Part shown: positions 55,875 through 64,000 of the stretch, piece by piece
How positions within the stretch are numbered: position 1 is the stretch's first letter
Layout: every line of letters starts with the position of its first letter
NCBI RefSeq assembly: GCF_028649395.1
Contig: NZ_JAQSUW010000012.1
Span: 47,910 to 111,909, forward strand
From: Pseudomonas sp. Gutcm_11s
GTDB lineage: Bacteria; Pseudomonadota; Gammaproteobacteria; Pseudomonadales; Pseudomonadaceae
Length of the DNA stretch: 64,000 nucleotides
Reading direction: 5' to 3'
Notes under the pieces: generated by a model
What the model saw: the letters and a program-made list of their open reading frames with translations, nothing else
What the model was told of the DNA's origin: nothing
Database searches by the model: none
Translations under genes and position numbers: made by a program

Positions 55875-57512
55875 ATGGCTACAGATTCCTACGACTACCT
55901 GATCGTCGGCGCCGGCTCGGCCGGCTGCGTGCTGGCCAACCGCCTGAGCGCCGATCCGAGCGTGCGCGTGTGCCTGATCGAGGCCGGCGGCAGCGACGCC
56001 AGCCCGCGGGTGCAGACCCCGGCCGGTACCATCACCCTGTACAAGAGCCGCGAGTTCAGCTGGAACTACTTCTCCGCGCCGCAGAAGAACCTCGCCGGGC
56101 GCAGCCTGCACACCCCGCGCGGCAAGGCCCTCGGCGGCTCAAGTTCGATGAACAGCATGATCTACATTCGCGGCGACGCCAGCGACTACGACCGCTGGGA
56201 AGCCGCCGGTTGCCCTGGCTGGGGCTGGGCCGACGTGCTGCCGTACTTCCGGAAATCCGAGGGCAACCGCCTCGGTCAGGCGCTGCAGTACCACGGCACC
56301 CAGGGCGAGCTGCTGGTGGACAAGCCGCGTGATCCCAACCCGCTGTCCGAGCTGTATGTGCGCGCCGCAGGGCGTATCGGCCTGGCGCGCAACGACGACT
56401 TCAATGGCGGCACCCTGGAAGGCGCGGGTATCTACAACGTCACCCAGAAAAACGCCAAGCGCCTGTCCAGCTACCGCGCCTTCGTCCACCCGGTGCGCGA
56501 ACGTAGCAACCTCGAGGTGCTGACCAGTTGCGAGGTGGAGCGCCTGTTGCTCGACGGCGATCGCGTGACGGGCGTGGAGCTGCGTCAGAACGGCCAGTGG
56601 CGCACCCTGCAGTGCACGCGCGAGGCCATCCTCTGCGCCGGCTCGCTGGGCTCGCCGCATATCCTGCTCAAGTCCGGCATCGGCCCGCAGGCCGAGCTGG
56701 CAGCTGCCGGCGTGGCCTGCAGCGTCGACCTGGCGGGAGTGGGCAAGAACCTGCAGGACCATATCGACGGCCTGGTCACCGTGCGCTCGAAGAGCCCGCT
56801 GTCGCTGGGTTTCTCCATTGGCGCGCTGCCGAAGATCATCGCCTCGCCGTTCAAGTACCTGGCGCAGAAGATGGGCTGGCTGACCACCAACTACGTCGAG
56901 GCCGGCGGCTTCGCCCGCACGCCGCTGGCGGAGGCGCTGCCGGACGTGCAGATGCACTTCGTGCCCGGCTACCGCAGCCATCGCGGCCGCCTGTTCGAGT
57001 GGGGCCACGGCTACGCCATCCACACCTGCGTGCTGCGGCCGAAGAGTATCGGCGAGCTGCGCCTGGGCGCCGGGCGCAGCCTGTCCATCGACTTCAACTT
57101 CTTTGCCGACGAGGAGGACGCGCGGGTGCTGGTGGAGGGCGTCAAGCTGGCGCGACGCATCCTCGCCCAGCCAGAGTTCGACGACCTGCGTGGTGCCGAG
57201 ATGCTGCCGGGGCCGGATGTGCAGAGCGATGAACAACTGCGGGCGCACCTGCGCGACTACGCGGCGACCGTGTTCCACCCGGTCGGCACCTGCAAGATGG
57301 GCACGGACGAGCAGGCGGTGGTCACGCCGGAGCTGAAGGTACGCGGCCTGGCCAACCTGCGCGTGGCCGATGCCTCGATCATGCCGACGCTGATCAGCGG
57401 CAATACCAATGCGCCGTGCATCATGATCGGTGAGAAGGCCGCCGACCTGATTCTCGCCAGCGCCAAGGCGCCAAAGCCGGTGGAGCAGGCCGCCGAGCTC
57501 AGCCCGGCTTGA
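55875..57512 (+). CDS. GMC family FAD oxidoreductase (choline dehydrogenase-like)
   Basis: 545 residues from ATG 55875 (MATDSYDYLIVGAGSAG), after ATGAGG. FAD motif GAGSAGCVLANRL, GMC signature GGSSSMNSMIYIRG near 95, and C-terminal catalytic HPVGTCKMG (~468) with SGNTNAPC (~510). This family oxidises alcohols, as in choline or alkanol dehydrogenases. Same strand as the ABC genes, 100 bases downstream. It may oxidise an alcohol group of the imported compound to the aldehyde. Confidence 0.9.
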   Translation: MATDSYDYLIVGAGSAGCVLANRLSADPSVRVCLIEAGGSDASPRVQTPAGTITLYKSREFSWNYFSAPQKNLAGRSLHTPRGKALGGSSSMNSMIYIRGDASDYDRWEAAGCPGWGWADVLPYFRKSEGNRLGQALQYHGTQGELLVDKPRDPNPLSELYVRAAGRIGLARNDDFNGGTLEGAGIYNVTQKNAKRLSSYRAFVHPVRERSNLEVLTSCEVERLLLDGDRVTGVELRQNGQWRTLQCTREAILCAGSLGSPHILLKSGIGPQAELAAAGVACSVDLAGVGKNLQDHIDGLVTVRSKSPLSLGFSIGALPKIIASPFKYLAQKMGWLTTNYVEAGGFARTPLAEALPDVQMHFVPGYRSHRGRLFEWGHGYAIHTCVLRPKSIGELRLGAGRSLSIDFNFFADEEDARVLVEGVKLARRILAQPEFDDLRGAEMLPGPDVQSDEQLRAHLRDYAATVFHPVGTCKMGTDEQAVVTPELKVRGLANLRVADASIMPTLISGNTNAPCIMIGEKAADLILASAKAPKPVEQAAELSPA

Positions 57513-57524
57513 ATCGCAGGCAAT

Positions 57525-57550
57525 AAAAAGGCCGGCTTGTGGCCGGCCTT
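57525..57550 (-). terminator. Terminator between GMC oxidoreductase and ppa
   Basis: Stem AAGGCCGGC/GCCGGCCTT with loop TTGTG. The T-run (TTTTTATT) follows on the reverse strand, so it mainly ends ppa; the forward gene gets the same hairpin with weak Ts. Confidence 0.85.
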
Positions 57551-57567
57551 CAGGGGGTGGTTTTGGC

Positions 57568-58095
57568 TTACTTCTGGTAAGCCGCTACCGCCTTCAGAAT
57601 TGCTTGGCGGGCTTCGTCAGCGTTGCCCCAGCCTTCGACCTTGACCCACTTGCCCTTCTCGAGATCCTTGTAGTTCTCGAAGAAGTGCTTGATCTGCTCG
57701 ATCAGCAGCGGAGGCAGGTCGGTGTATTCCTGTACGTCTTTGTAGATGGTGGTCAGCTTATCGTGCGGGACGGCGATCAGCTTGGCGTCACCGCCGGCTT
57801 CGTCGGTCATGTTCAGCACGCCAACCGGACGGCAGCGGATCACGGAGCCCGGAGCTACCGGATACGGGGTCACTACCAGCACGTCCAGGGGGTCGCCGTC
57901 GTCGGCCAGGGTGTGCGGGATGAAGCCGTAGTTGGCCGGGTAGAACATCGGGGTGGCCATGAAGCGATCAACGAACAGGCAGTCGGTGTCGTGATCGATC
58001 TCGTATTTGATCGGCGCGTGGTTGGCCGGAATCTCGATGGCGACGTAGATGTCGTTCGGCACGTCTTTGCCGGCCGGGACTTTGCTGTAGCTCAT
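57568..58095 (-). CDS. ppa: Inorganic pyrophosphatase
   Basis: 175 residues from ATG 58095 ([15 protein letters not shown]). Family I signature DGDPLDVLV with metal-binding Asp residues, and the YGFIPHTL segment. It hydrolyses pyrophosphate to drive biosynthesis. The frame to 58143 is an unsupported extension. Terminator downstream; convergent with the GMC gene. Confidence 0.97.
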   Translation of the reverse strand: MSYSKVPAGKDVPNDIYVAIEIPANHAPIKYEIDHDTDCLFVDRFMATPMFYPANYGFIPHTLADDGDPLDVLVVTPYPVAPGSVIRCRPVGVLNMTDEAGGDAKLIAVPHDKLTTIYKDVQEYTDLPPLLIEQIKHFFENYKDLEKGKWVKVEGWGNADEARQAILKAVAAYQK

Positions 58096-58172
58096 GGTGG
58101 ACACCCCAGGTTGGGCCAAAAAAAGTGCGCGGATTATAGGCACATTCCCAGGGCGTTACTACGCCCGCGTGC

Positions 58173-58991
58173 TCATCCGTTGGTCGTGTCGCGGTAGGCT
58201 GGGTGCTCTGCCAGGAGCCGTTGCAGGCGTGTCAGCGGGTCCTGGCGGTAGAAACCGACCAGTTGCTGGTACACGGATGGAAAGGCCTGCTGCAGCAGGT
58301 CCGGCGCGGTGAAGAAGTATTCGCTGGTGACGGCGAAGAACTCGGCGGGGTTCTCTGCGGCATAGGGATCGATGGCCGTGTGCGCCTCGGGGTTGGCGTC
58401 CAGCGCGGCATTCATCTCGTCGTAGGCGGCCTGCATGGCGCCGGCCCAGTCGCCGATACGCATGTCGCGGTGCAGCGGCGGCAGGCCGTTGGCGTCGCCG
58501 TTGAGCATGTCCAGCTTGTGCGACAGCTCGTGGATCACCAGGTTGTAGGCGTCCCAGCCGCCACCGCTCTGCACGCCAGGCCAGGCCATGATCACCGGGC
58601 CCTGGTGCCAGGCCTCGCCGCTGCGCTCGTCGTCCCACTCGTGTTCGATGCCGCTGGCGTCGCGATGGCGCTGCGGGCTGACGAAGTCATCCGGGTACAG
58701 CACGATCTCGTGGAAGCCCTGGTACCAGTCGAGATCGGCCAGGTGCAGCAGAGGCAGTTCGGCCTGGGCGGCCAGGGTCAGGCGGTCGGCTTCATTCAGT
58801 TCGACGCCGGGCAGGGCGGTCAGACGCTTGTGGTGCAGGAACAGGATGGCGCGTTGGAACAGGCGCTGCTCCTCGGCCTCGCTCAGGCCATCGAGGATCG
58901 GCAGGCGCGCGCGGACCTCATGCCAGTGGCGGGTGGTGTAGGGCGAGCGGGAGAGAATGCGCCGGCGGCGCCAGGCGCGGAATGACCACAT
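58173..58991 (-). CDS. mtfA: M90-family zinc metallopeptidase (MtfA-like)
   Basis: 272 residues. HELSHKLD near residue 153 is the zinc-binding HExxH motif, and EYFF with AENPAEFFAV supplies the third ligand region. Similar to MtfA, a cytosolic peptidase that in E. coli interacts with the Mlc regulator. Starts MWSFRAWRRRRIL at 58991. 77 bases upstream of ppa on the same strand. Confidence 0.88.
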   Translation of the reverse strand: MWSFRAWRRRRILSRSPYTTRHWHEVRARLPILDGLSEAEEQRLFQRAILFLHHKRLTALPGVELNEADRLTLAAQAELPLLHLADLDWYQGFHEIVLYPDDFVSPQRHRDASGIEHEWDDERSGEAWHQGPVIMAWPGVQSGGGWDAYNLVIHELSHKLDMLNGDANGLPPLHRDMRIGDWAGAMQAAYDEMNAALDANPEAHTAIDPYAAENPAEFFAVTSEYFFTAPDLLQQAFPSVYQQLVGFYRQDPLTRLQRLLAEHPAYRDTTNG

Positions 58992-59040
58992 GAATCTGTC
59001 TCGGGGTGGGCGGCGAACGCGCAGGCGTTCGCCTGCCTGA

Positions 59041-59493
59041 TCAATCGCCCAGTTCGAGGATGTAGTTCTTGAACTTGGTGTCTTCGCGGAAGCCGATGGA
59101 CTCGTAGGTCTTCTGCGCCACCTCGTTGCTGATGCTGGTGGCTACGCGCATGCGCACGGCGTTGGTTTCCTTGGCCATCTGCTTGGCGGTCTGCAGCAGG
59201 CGGTCGGCGACCAGCATGCGGCGGGCGTCTTCGGCGACATAGATGTCGTTGAGAATCCACACGCGCTTGAGCGACAGCGAGGAGTAGCTGGGGAACAGCT
59301 GGCAGTAACCGAGCAGCTTGTCCTCATCGTCGGCCATGGCCAGGTAGATGATCGATTCTTTGCGCTTGATGCGCGTCTCGAGGAACTTGCGCGACGAGTC
59401 CGGGAAGGGCAGCTCGCCATAGAACTCACGGTACTTGATGAACAGCGGGGTCAGCAGGTCCAGGTGCTCCAGGGTGGCTTGGACAATGCGCAT
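59041..59493 (-). CDS. GNAT family N-acetyltransferase
   Basis: 150 residues. Fold and motifs of GNAT enzymes: LNDIYVAEDARRMLVADRLL (motif A, acetyl-CoA binding) and AMADDEDKLLGYCQLFPSY. Substrate unknown. Starts ATG 59493 (MRIVQATLEHLD). Its upstream region on the reverse strand is the long gap carrying the 40-bp module array. Confidence 0.88.
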   Translation of the reverse strand: MRIVQATLEHLDLLTPLFIKYREFYGELPFPDSSRKFLETRIKRKESIIYLAMADDEDKLLGYCQLFPSYSSLSLKRVWILNDIYVAEDARRMLVADRLLQTAKQMAKETNAVRMRVATSISNEVAQKTYESIGFREDTKFKNYILELGD

Positions 59494-59670
59494 GGCGGGC
59501 CTCGGCGTCTATGGAGTGTGAGTGGGCAGTTGCAGTTGCTGTGCCAACGGTCAACCCGATGCTGCCCAAAGATGCTGGAAAGCGCAATCCAAGCGAGCGT
59601 TTGATCTTGGCGTGGCTTGCTGCCCTGGTACGTCGAGGGGCGGATTCTCCCCTTTACTGGTGTCCGCAAC

Positions 59671-59710
59671 TTACCCCCAGAGGCTGTGGGTGATGCTGTG
59701 GATAAGCTGT
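59671..59710 (+). repeat. 40-bp DnaA-box-like module, copy 1
   Basis: Begins TTACCCCCA (degenerate box) and ends with TGTGGATAAGCTGT. TGTGGATAA (59697-59705) is an exact reverse-complement DnaA box (TTATCCACA). An inner TGTGGG lies between them. Confidence 0.8.
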
Positions 59711-59794
59711 CGGCAGCTGGTGCCTGGGCAGAACCCGCGCGGTCTGCCTGCGGTTGGTTGAATTTCGATCTTGATCAGTGACTTACGTCACGGG

Positions 59795-59834
59795 TTAGGC
59801 ACAGTAACTGTGGGCTTTGCTGTGGATAAGCTGT
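59795..59834 (+). repeat. 40-bp DnaA-box-like module, copy 2
   Basis: TTAGGCACA (one mismatch to TTATNCACA), CACAG-TAA-CTGTG inverted repeat, then TGTGGATAA (59821-59829, exact box). Shares an identical 17-mer with copy 1. Confidence 0.85.
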
Positions 59835-59924
59835 GCGCTCCGGCGGCGGAAGCGCAACGGCCGTGGGCTGGAGCCAGATGGGCGTTTTCTGTGCAGTTGG
59901 CGGGCGCTGTTCAGGGCGAAAAGT

Positions 59925-59964
59925 TTGTCCACAGAAGCCTTGGGCAAAGTTGTGGACAAGCTGT
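59925..59964 (+). repeat. 40-bp DnaA-box-like module, copy 3
   Basis: TTGTCCACA (one mismatch), then TGTGGACAA (59951-59959, one mismatch), ending AAGCTGT as in the other copies. Box-to-box spacing is 26 bases as in copies 1 and 2. Confidence 0.85.
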
Positions 59965-60029
59965 TCGGCTATCGCCACGAGCGCCGCCAGGCGCGCCTTG
60001 CAGCAGCCGGGCGGTTTTTTATCCAGCGC

Positions 60030-61190
60030 TCAGAGGCGGCCGTGCAGGGCGGCGGTGAACAGCTGGCTGACGTTCTCCTCGGTCAAGGGCAGCGGATTGC
60101 CGCCGGCAGAGGGGTCGACCACGGCCATCTGCGCGATCAGCGCGGTCTTGCTGTCGTCGACACCGAGCTCGGCCAGGCTGTGCGGCACGCCGGTGTCGCT
60201 GCGCAGTTGCAGGACCAGTTCGAGGAAGCTGTCGAAGCCCGGGTTGGCCAGTTGCAGGTAGGCGGCCAGGCGGGTGATGCGCTCCTCGATGGCGCTGCGG
60301 TTGAACTTCAGCACGTAGGGCATCAGCGTGGCGTTGGTCATGCCGTGGTGGGTGTCGTACAGCGCACCGATCGGGTGCGCCAAGGCGTGCATGCCGCCGA
60401 GGCCCTTCTGGAAGGCGGTGGCGCCCATGGCGGCGGCGGCGAGCATGTCGGCGCGGGCGTCGAGGTCGTCCGGCTGCTTGACCGCTCTGACCAGCGCGCC
60501 CTTGACCAGGCGCATGCCCTCCACGGCGATACCGTCGGCCATGGGGTGGAAGCCTGGGGCGCAGTAGGCCTCCAGGCAGTGCGAGAAAGCGTCCATGCCG
60601 GTGCCGGCGGTGATGAAGGCCGGCATGCCGACAGATAGTGCAGGGTCGCTGATGACGATGCGCGGCATCATCTGTGGGTGGAAGATGATGCGCTTGGTGT
60701 GGCTGCGCTCGTCGGTGAGGATGCCGGCGCGGCCGACCTCCGAGCCGGTGCCGGCGGTGGTCGGCACGGCGATCACCGGGGCGATGCCGCGCGGGTCGGC
60801 GCGGGTCCACCAGTCGCCGACATCTTCGAAGTCCCACACCGGTCGTGCCTGGCCACTCATGAAGGCGATCAGCTTGCCCATGTCCAGGCCGCTGCCGCCG
60901 CCGAAGGCGACCACGCCGTCGTGCTTGCCGGCGCGGTAGGCGGCCAGGCCCGCAGCGAGGTTGCTCTCCACCGGGTTGGGCTTGAGGTCGCTGAACAGCG
61001 CGGCACCGAGGCCGGCTTCCTTGAGCGAGTCGAGGGCGGCGGTGGTGATTGGTGCGCTGCCCAGGCCGCGGTCGGTGACCAGCAGCGGGCGCAGCATGCC
61101 GATGCTCCTGCACAGTTCCGGCAGTTCCTGGATGCGGCCGGCACCGAAGCGCACCGAGGTCGGGTAGTTCCAGTTGGCGGTCTTGCTCAT
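60030..61190 (-). CDS. Iron-containing (group III) alcohol dehydrogenase
   Basis: 386 residues. NAD-binding GGGSGLDMGK near 100 and metal ligands in the C-terminal domain: GMDAFSHCLEAY (Asp ~199, His ~203), HALAHPIGA and HHGMTNA. Family members oxidise short alcohols or amino alcohols. It is the last gene of the ligase-ALDH-ADH operon on the reverse strand, 13 bases after the ALDH gene. A role in oxidising the hydroxyl of a gamma-glutamylated amino alcohol is plausible but not shown. Confidence 0.9.
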   Translation of the reverse strand: MSKTANWNYPTSVRFGAGRIQELPELCRSIGMLRPLLVTDRGLGSAPITTAALDSLKEAGLGAALFSDLKPNPVESNLAAGLAAYRAGKHDGVVAFGGGSGLDMGKLIAFMSGQARPVWDFEDVGDWWTRADPRGIAPVIAVPTTAGTGSEVGRAGILTDERSHTKRIIFHPQMMPRIVISDPALSVGMPAFITAGTGMDAFSHCLEAYCAPGFHPMADGIAVEGMRLVKGALVRAVKQPDDLDARADMLAAAAMGATAFQKGLGGMHALAHPIGALYDTHHGMTNATLMPYVLKFNRSAIEERITRLAAYLQLANPGFDSFLELVLQLRSDTGVPHSLAELGVDDSKTALIAQMAVVDPSAGGNPLPLTEENVSQLFTAALHGRL

Positions 61191-61203
61191 GGTGGACTCC
61201 TGG

Positions 61204-62592
61204 TCAGAGCTGCTGGCGCAGGTGGAAGGACTTGGGCCGGGTCAGGTGCTCGTAGCCCAGGCGCGACAGCGTGGCGCCGCGCCCGGTGTGCTTGACGCCG
61301 GTCCAGGCCAGGGCCGGGTCCAGGTAGTCGCAGCGATTCATGAACACGGTGCCGGTTTCCAGCTGTTGGCCGATGCGTTCGGCGGCGTCCAGGTCCTCGG
61401 TCCAGATGGCCGCGCTGAGGCCGTAGGGGCTGTCGTTCATCAGGGTGATGGCCTCGGCTTCGCTGGCCACCGGCATGATGCCGACCACCGGGCCGAAGCT
61501 CTCGTCGCGCATCACCGCCATCTCGTGGTTGACCCCGGTCAGCACCTGCGGCGCCATATAGGCGGTGCCAGGCGCGTCGTTGGCGAAGCTGGCGGGGTCG
61601 ATCAGCGCCTTGGCACCCTTGGACCTGGCCTCGGCGATCTGCCCGCGGACGAATTCGGCGGCGCTGCTGCGCACCAGTGGGCCGAGGGTAGTGGCCTCGT
61701 CCAGTGGGCTGCCCAAGGTGTACTGTTTAGTCAGCTCGACGAAGCCCTCGACGAAGGCCGGATACAGGGCCTTGTCCACATAGATGCGCTCGATGCCGCA
61801 GCAGCTCTGCCCGGAGTTGAAGAAGCTGCCGTCCACCAGGTTTTCCACCGCGTGGGCCAGGTCGGCGTCGCTGCGCACGTAGGCCGGGTCCTTGCCGCCC
61901 AGTTCCAGGCCGACGCCGATGAAGTGGCCGGCGGCGGCGCTCTCCATCAGACGGCCGCCCTCCACCGAGCCGGTGAAGTTGACCTGCTGCACCTGGCCGG
62001 AGGCGATCAGGGTGGCGGTCTGGCCGTGGTCCAGCACCAGGTTGTGGAACAGCCCGGCCGGCAGTCCGGCGCGCTTGAAGGCCTCGGCGAAGCGTTCGCC
62101 GACCAGCAGGGTCTGGCTGGCGTGCTTGAGCAGCACGGCGTTGCCGGCCATCAGCGCCGGGATGACCGCGTTCACTGCGGTCAGGTAGGGATAGTTCCAC
62201 GGCGCCACCACCAGCACGGTGCCCAGTGGCTCGCGGCGGATATAGCGGCGGAAGCCTTCTTTGGGATCAGGTACTACGTCGGCCAGGGCGCTCTCGGCGA
62301 TGCCGATCATGTGGCGTGCGCGTTCCTCGAAGCCGCGCAGCTCGCCTGCGCCGAAGCGGATCGGGCGTCCCATCTGCCAGGCCAGTTCGGGGACGATTTC
62401 GTCCTTCATCGCCAGCATGGCGTCCACCGCCTTCAGGCAGTAGGTGGCGCGCTGGCCGATGGCGAGTTCGCGCCAGGCTCGCTGGGCCTGGGTGGCAGCG
62501 GCCAGGGTCTGTTCCAGAGCGCTGCTGCTGGCGATGGCGCGCTCGGCGTAGAGGCTGCCGTCCACCGGTGAAATCAGGCGAATGCTGTTCAT
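61204..62592 (-). CDS. Aldehyde dehydrogenase family protein
   Basis: 462 residues. Catalytic Glu in LELGGKDP (~228) and Cys in NSGQSCCG (~261), with VVAPWNYPY and FTGSVEGG for NAD. It is short at both ends, like succinate-semialdehyde/gamma-glutamyl-aldehyde enzymes. Lies 15 bases after the ligase gene and 13 before the alcohol dehydrogenase, clearly in one operon; it probably converts the aldehyde formed by that partner into an acid. Confidence 0.92.
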   Translation of the reverse strand: MNSIRLISPVDGSLYAERAIASSSALEQTLAAATQAQRAWRELAIGQRATYCLKAVDAMLAMKDEIVPELAWQMGRPIRFGAGELRGFEERARHMIGIAESALADVVPDPKEGFRRYIRREPLGTVLVVAPWNYPYLTAVNAVIPALMAGNAVLLKHASQTLLVGERFAEAFKRAGLPAGLFHNLVLDHGQTATLIASGQVQQVNFTGSVEGGRLMESAAAGHFIGVGLELGGKDPAYVRSDADLAHAVENLVDGSFFNSGQSCCGIERIYVDKALYPAFVEGFVELTKQYTLGSPLDEATTLGPLVRSSAAEFVRGQIAEARSKGAKALIDPASFANDAPGTAYMAPQVLTGVNHEMAVMRDESFGPVVGIMPVASEAEAITLMNDSPYGLSAAIWTEDLDAAERIGQQLETGTVFMNRCDYLDPALAWTGVKHTGRGATLSRLGYEHLTRPKSFHLRQQL

Positions 62593-62607
62593 CTGCTGCT
62601 CTCCCTG

Positions 62608-63975
62608 TCAGTAGCGCTCGAAGCCGCGGCGCAGTTCCCAGTCGGTCACCCGGCGGTCGTATTCCATCTGCTCCCAGCGCGCGGTGTGCAGGTAGTGTTC
62701 GACCACGTCGTCGCCCAGGGCCTTGCGCAGCAGTTCCGAACGGTCGAGGGCTTCGGCCGCGCCGCGCAGGGTCTTGGCCACTTCCGGCAGTTCGTCGTCG
62801 GCATAGGCGTCACCGGAGAAGGGCGCCGGCAGCTCCAGCTGTTCGTCGATGCCGGCCAGGCCGGCGGCGATCAGCGCGGCGTAGGCCAGGTAGGGGTTGA
62901 GGTCGGCGCCACCGATGCGGCATTCGATGCGGATGCCCTTGCTGCCGGCGCCGCACAGGCGGAAGCCGGCGGTGCGGTTGTCGCAGCTCCACACCGCGCG
63001 GGTTGGAGCGAAGGTGCCAGCCTGGAAGCGCTTGTAGGAGTTGATATAGGGCGCGAGGAAGTAGGTGATGTCGCTGGCGTACTTGAGCTGGCCGGCGACC
63101 CACTGGCGCATCAGCTTGGACATGCCGTACTCGCCGGCCGGGTCATGGAACAGCGCCTGTTCGCCATCGAGGCTGAACAGCGAGTTGTGGATATGGCTGC
63201 TGGAGCCGGCCAGGTTGTAGTTCCACTTGGCCATGAAGGTGACGGCCTTGCCCTGCAGCAGGGCGATTTCCTTGCAGGCGTGCTTGATGATGCTGTGCCG
63301 GTCGGCCATCACCAGCGCCTCGGCGTAGCGCACGTTGATCTCTTCCTGGCCCGGCCCCCATTCGCCCTTGGAGTTTTCCACCGGGATGCCTGCGGCCTGC
63401 AGGTGCTTGCGGATCGCCCGCATCACCGGCTCCTCGCGGATGGTCTGCAGGATGCTGTAGTCCTCGATGTAGTAGTTGGCCGTCTTGGGGTTCTGGTAGT
63501 GCCCGGTGTGGATGTCCTCGTAGCTCTGGTCGAACAGGTAGAACTCCAGCTCCGAGGCGAACATGCCCTTGTAGCCGCGCTCGGTGAGGCGCTCGATCTG
63601 CCGCTTGAGGATGCCGCGCGGGCTGTGCGGCAGGTCGTGGTGGTGGTGGTCCTGCACGTCGCACAGCACCAGGGCCGTGCCTTCCAGCCAGGGCACCACG
63701 CGCATGGTGGACAGGTCGGGCTTGAACACGAAGTCGCCGTAGCCCTGTTTCCAGCTGGCGGCGGCGTAGCCGGGCACCGGTTCCATGTCGATGTCGTCGG
63801 CCAGCAGGTAGTCGCAGCCGTGGGTTTCTTCATAAGCGCTGTCGAGGAAGAACTCGACCTGGAAGCGCTTGCCGATCAGGCGGCCCTGCATGTCGACCAT
63901 GCAGGCCAGGACGGTGTCGATCTTGCCGGCCACGGCGAGTTCGCGCAGGCCGGCCAGGGTGAGGTGGGCAGTCAT
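62608..63975 (-). CDS. Glutamine synthetase-like gamma-glutamyl amine ligase (PuuA/PauA-type)
   Basis: 455 residues, type I-like GS fold with GWP-like catalytic segments (ASELEFYLFD; NYNLAGSSSHIHNSLF; RIECRIGGADLNPYLA). The adenylylation-site segment of GlnA (NLYDLPPEE) is absent, as in gamma-glutamylputrescine and similar ligases. It uses ATP to join glutamate to an amine as the first step of catabolism. It starts an operon with an ALDH and an iron ADH, all on the reverse strand; the region upstream of 63975 is outside the window. No gamma-glutamyl hydrolase gene is in the window. Confidence 0.88.
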   Translation of the reverse strand: MTAHLTLAGLRELAVAGKIDTVLACMVDMQGRLIGKRFQVEFFLDSAYEETHGCDYLLADDIDMEPVPGYAAASWKQGYGDFVFKPDLSTMRVVPWLEGTALVLCDVQDHHHHDLPHSPRGILKRQIERLTERGYKGMFASELEFYLFDQSYEDIHTGHYQNPKTANYYIEDYSILQTIREEPVMRAIRKHLQAAGIPVENSKGEWGPGQEEINVRYAEALVMADRHSIIKHACKEIALLQGKAVTFMAKWNYNLAGSSSHIHNSLFSLDGEQALFHDPAGEYGMSKLMRQWVAGQLKYASDITYFLAPYINSYKRFQAGTFAPTRAVWSCDNRTAGFRLCGAGSKGIRIECRIGGADLNPYLAYAALIAAGLAGIDEQLELPAPFSGDAYADDELPEVAKTLRGAAEALDRSELLRKALGDDVVEHYLHTARWEQMEYDRRVTDWELRRGFERY

Positions 63976-64000
63976 TCCGTTGGTCTCCGGAAAAGGTCGG

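Larger units (their letters stand above)
59494..60029. other. 536-base non-coding gap with a module array
   Basis: No gene recognised: the short frames here lack ribosome sites and family resemblance. The gap holds three copies of a 40-bp module with DnaA-box-like nonamers (separate entries), a TGACTTACGTCACG patch (59779-59792) and two GATC sites at 59767-59776. It lies upstream of the GNAT gene and downstream of the iron alcohol dehydrogenase gene. Confidence 0.85.

Noticed and set aside
59494..60029. Reading the DnaA-box modules as the chromosomal origin
   Set aside because: dnaA, dnaN, rpmH or gidA are absent and no AT-rich unwinding element is evident; recorded only as DnaA-box-like modules.

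Overview
The window is chromosomal DNA from a Pseudomonas species: uniformly GC-rich and densely packed, with several long blocks in the gene order known for P. aeruginosa (msbA-hldE; serB-fimX-psd-rhdA-motAB-rsgA-orn-queG-nnrD-tsaE-amidase-mutL-miaA-hfq-hflX-hflKC-hisZ-purA). No insertion sequence, prophage, CRISPR array, rRNA or tRNA gene was recognised. Species cannot be fixed from sequence alone; family names come from motifs and context, without database searches.

Layout. 1-9604: envelope and LPS genes (truncated waaL-like O-antigen ligase, msbA, hldE, waaA) mixed with an aldo/keto reductase, an FAD oxidoreductase and a divergent SMR transporter/LysR pair. 9578-13092: a YdjM-like membrane protein, an AhpA/YtjB-like protein and serB. 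13104-22549: surface motility, c-di-GMP and membrane genes (fimX, a PilZ-like protein, psd, rhdA, an HDOD protein) facing motAB, which has a good sigma-28 (FliA) promoter. 22596-39179: a long housekeeping block (ribosome assembly, RNA decay, queuosine, NAD(P)HX repair, tRNA modification, cell-wall amidase, mismatch repair, Hfq, HflX/HflKC, histidine and purine synthesis) ending in a strong terminator.

39240-57512 is accessory and catabolic. It holds an FdhD/FdhF-type molybdoenzyme pair with a LysR regulator; a translationally coupled set of flavin monooxygenase, Rid protein (without the usual catalytic Arg), DUF1028 putative Ntn-hydrolase and M20 amidohydrolase; a second LysR divergent from a nitrilase-family amidase; then aldehyde dehydrogenase, omega-aminotransferase, an NMT1/TauA-type ABC importer and a GMC oxidoreductase. 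Together these look like uptake and stepwise oxidation, deamination and hydrolysis of an unidentified nitrogen compound. Promoter regions of three of these units share short T-rich motifs, and perfect GC hairpins lie before, inside and after the ABC operon.

57568-64000 carries ppa, an MtfA-like peptidase, a GNAT acetyltransferase, and a glutamine-synthetase-like gamma-glutamyl ligase operon with an aldehyde dehydrogenase and an iron alcohol dehydrogenase, suggesting amine or amino-alcohol catabolism. Between the GNAT gene and this operon, a non-coding gap (59494-60029) holds three ungapped copies of a 40-bp module built from inverted DnaA-box-like nonamers. With the unassigned catabolic cluster, this is the most interesting feature of the window.
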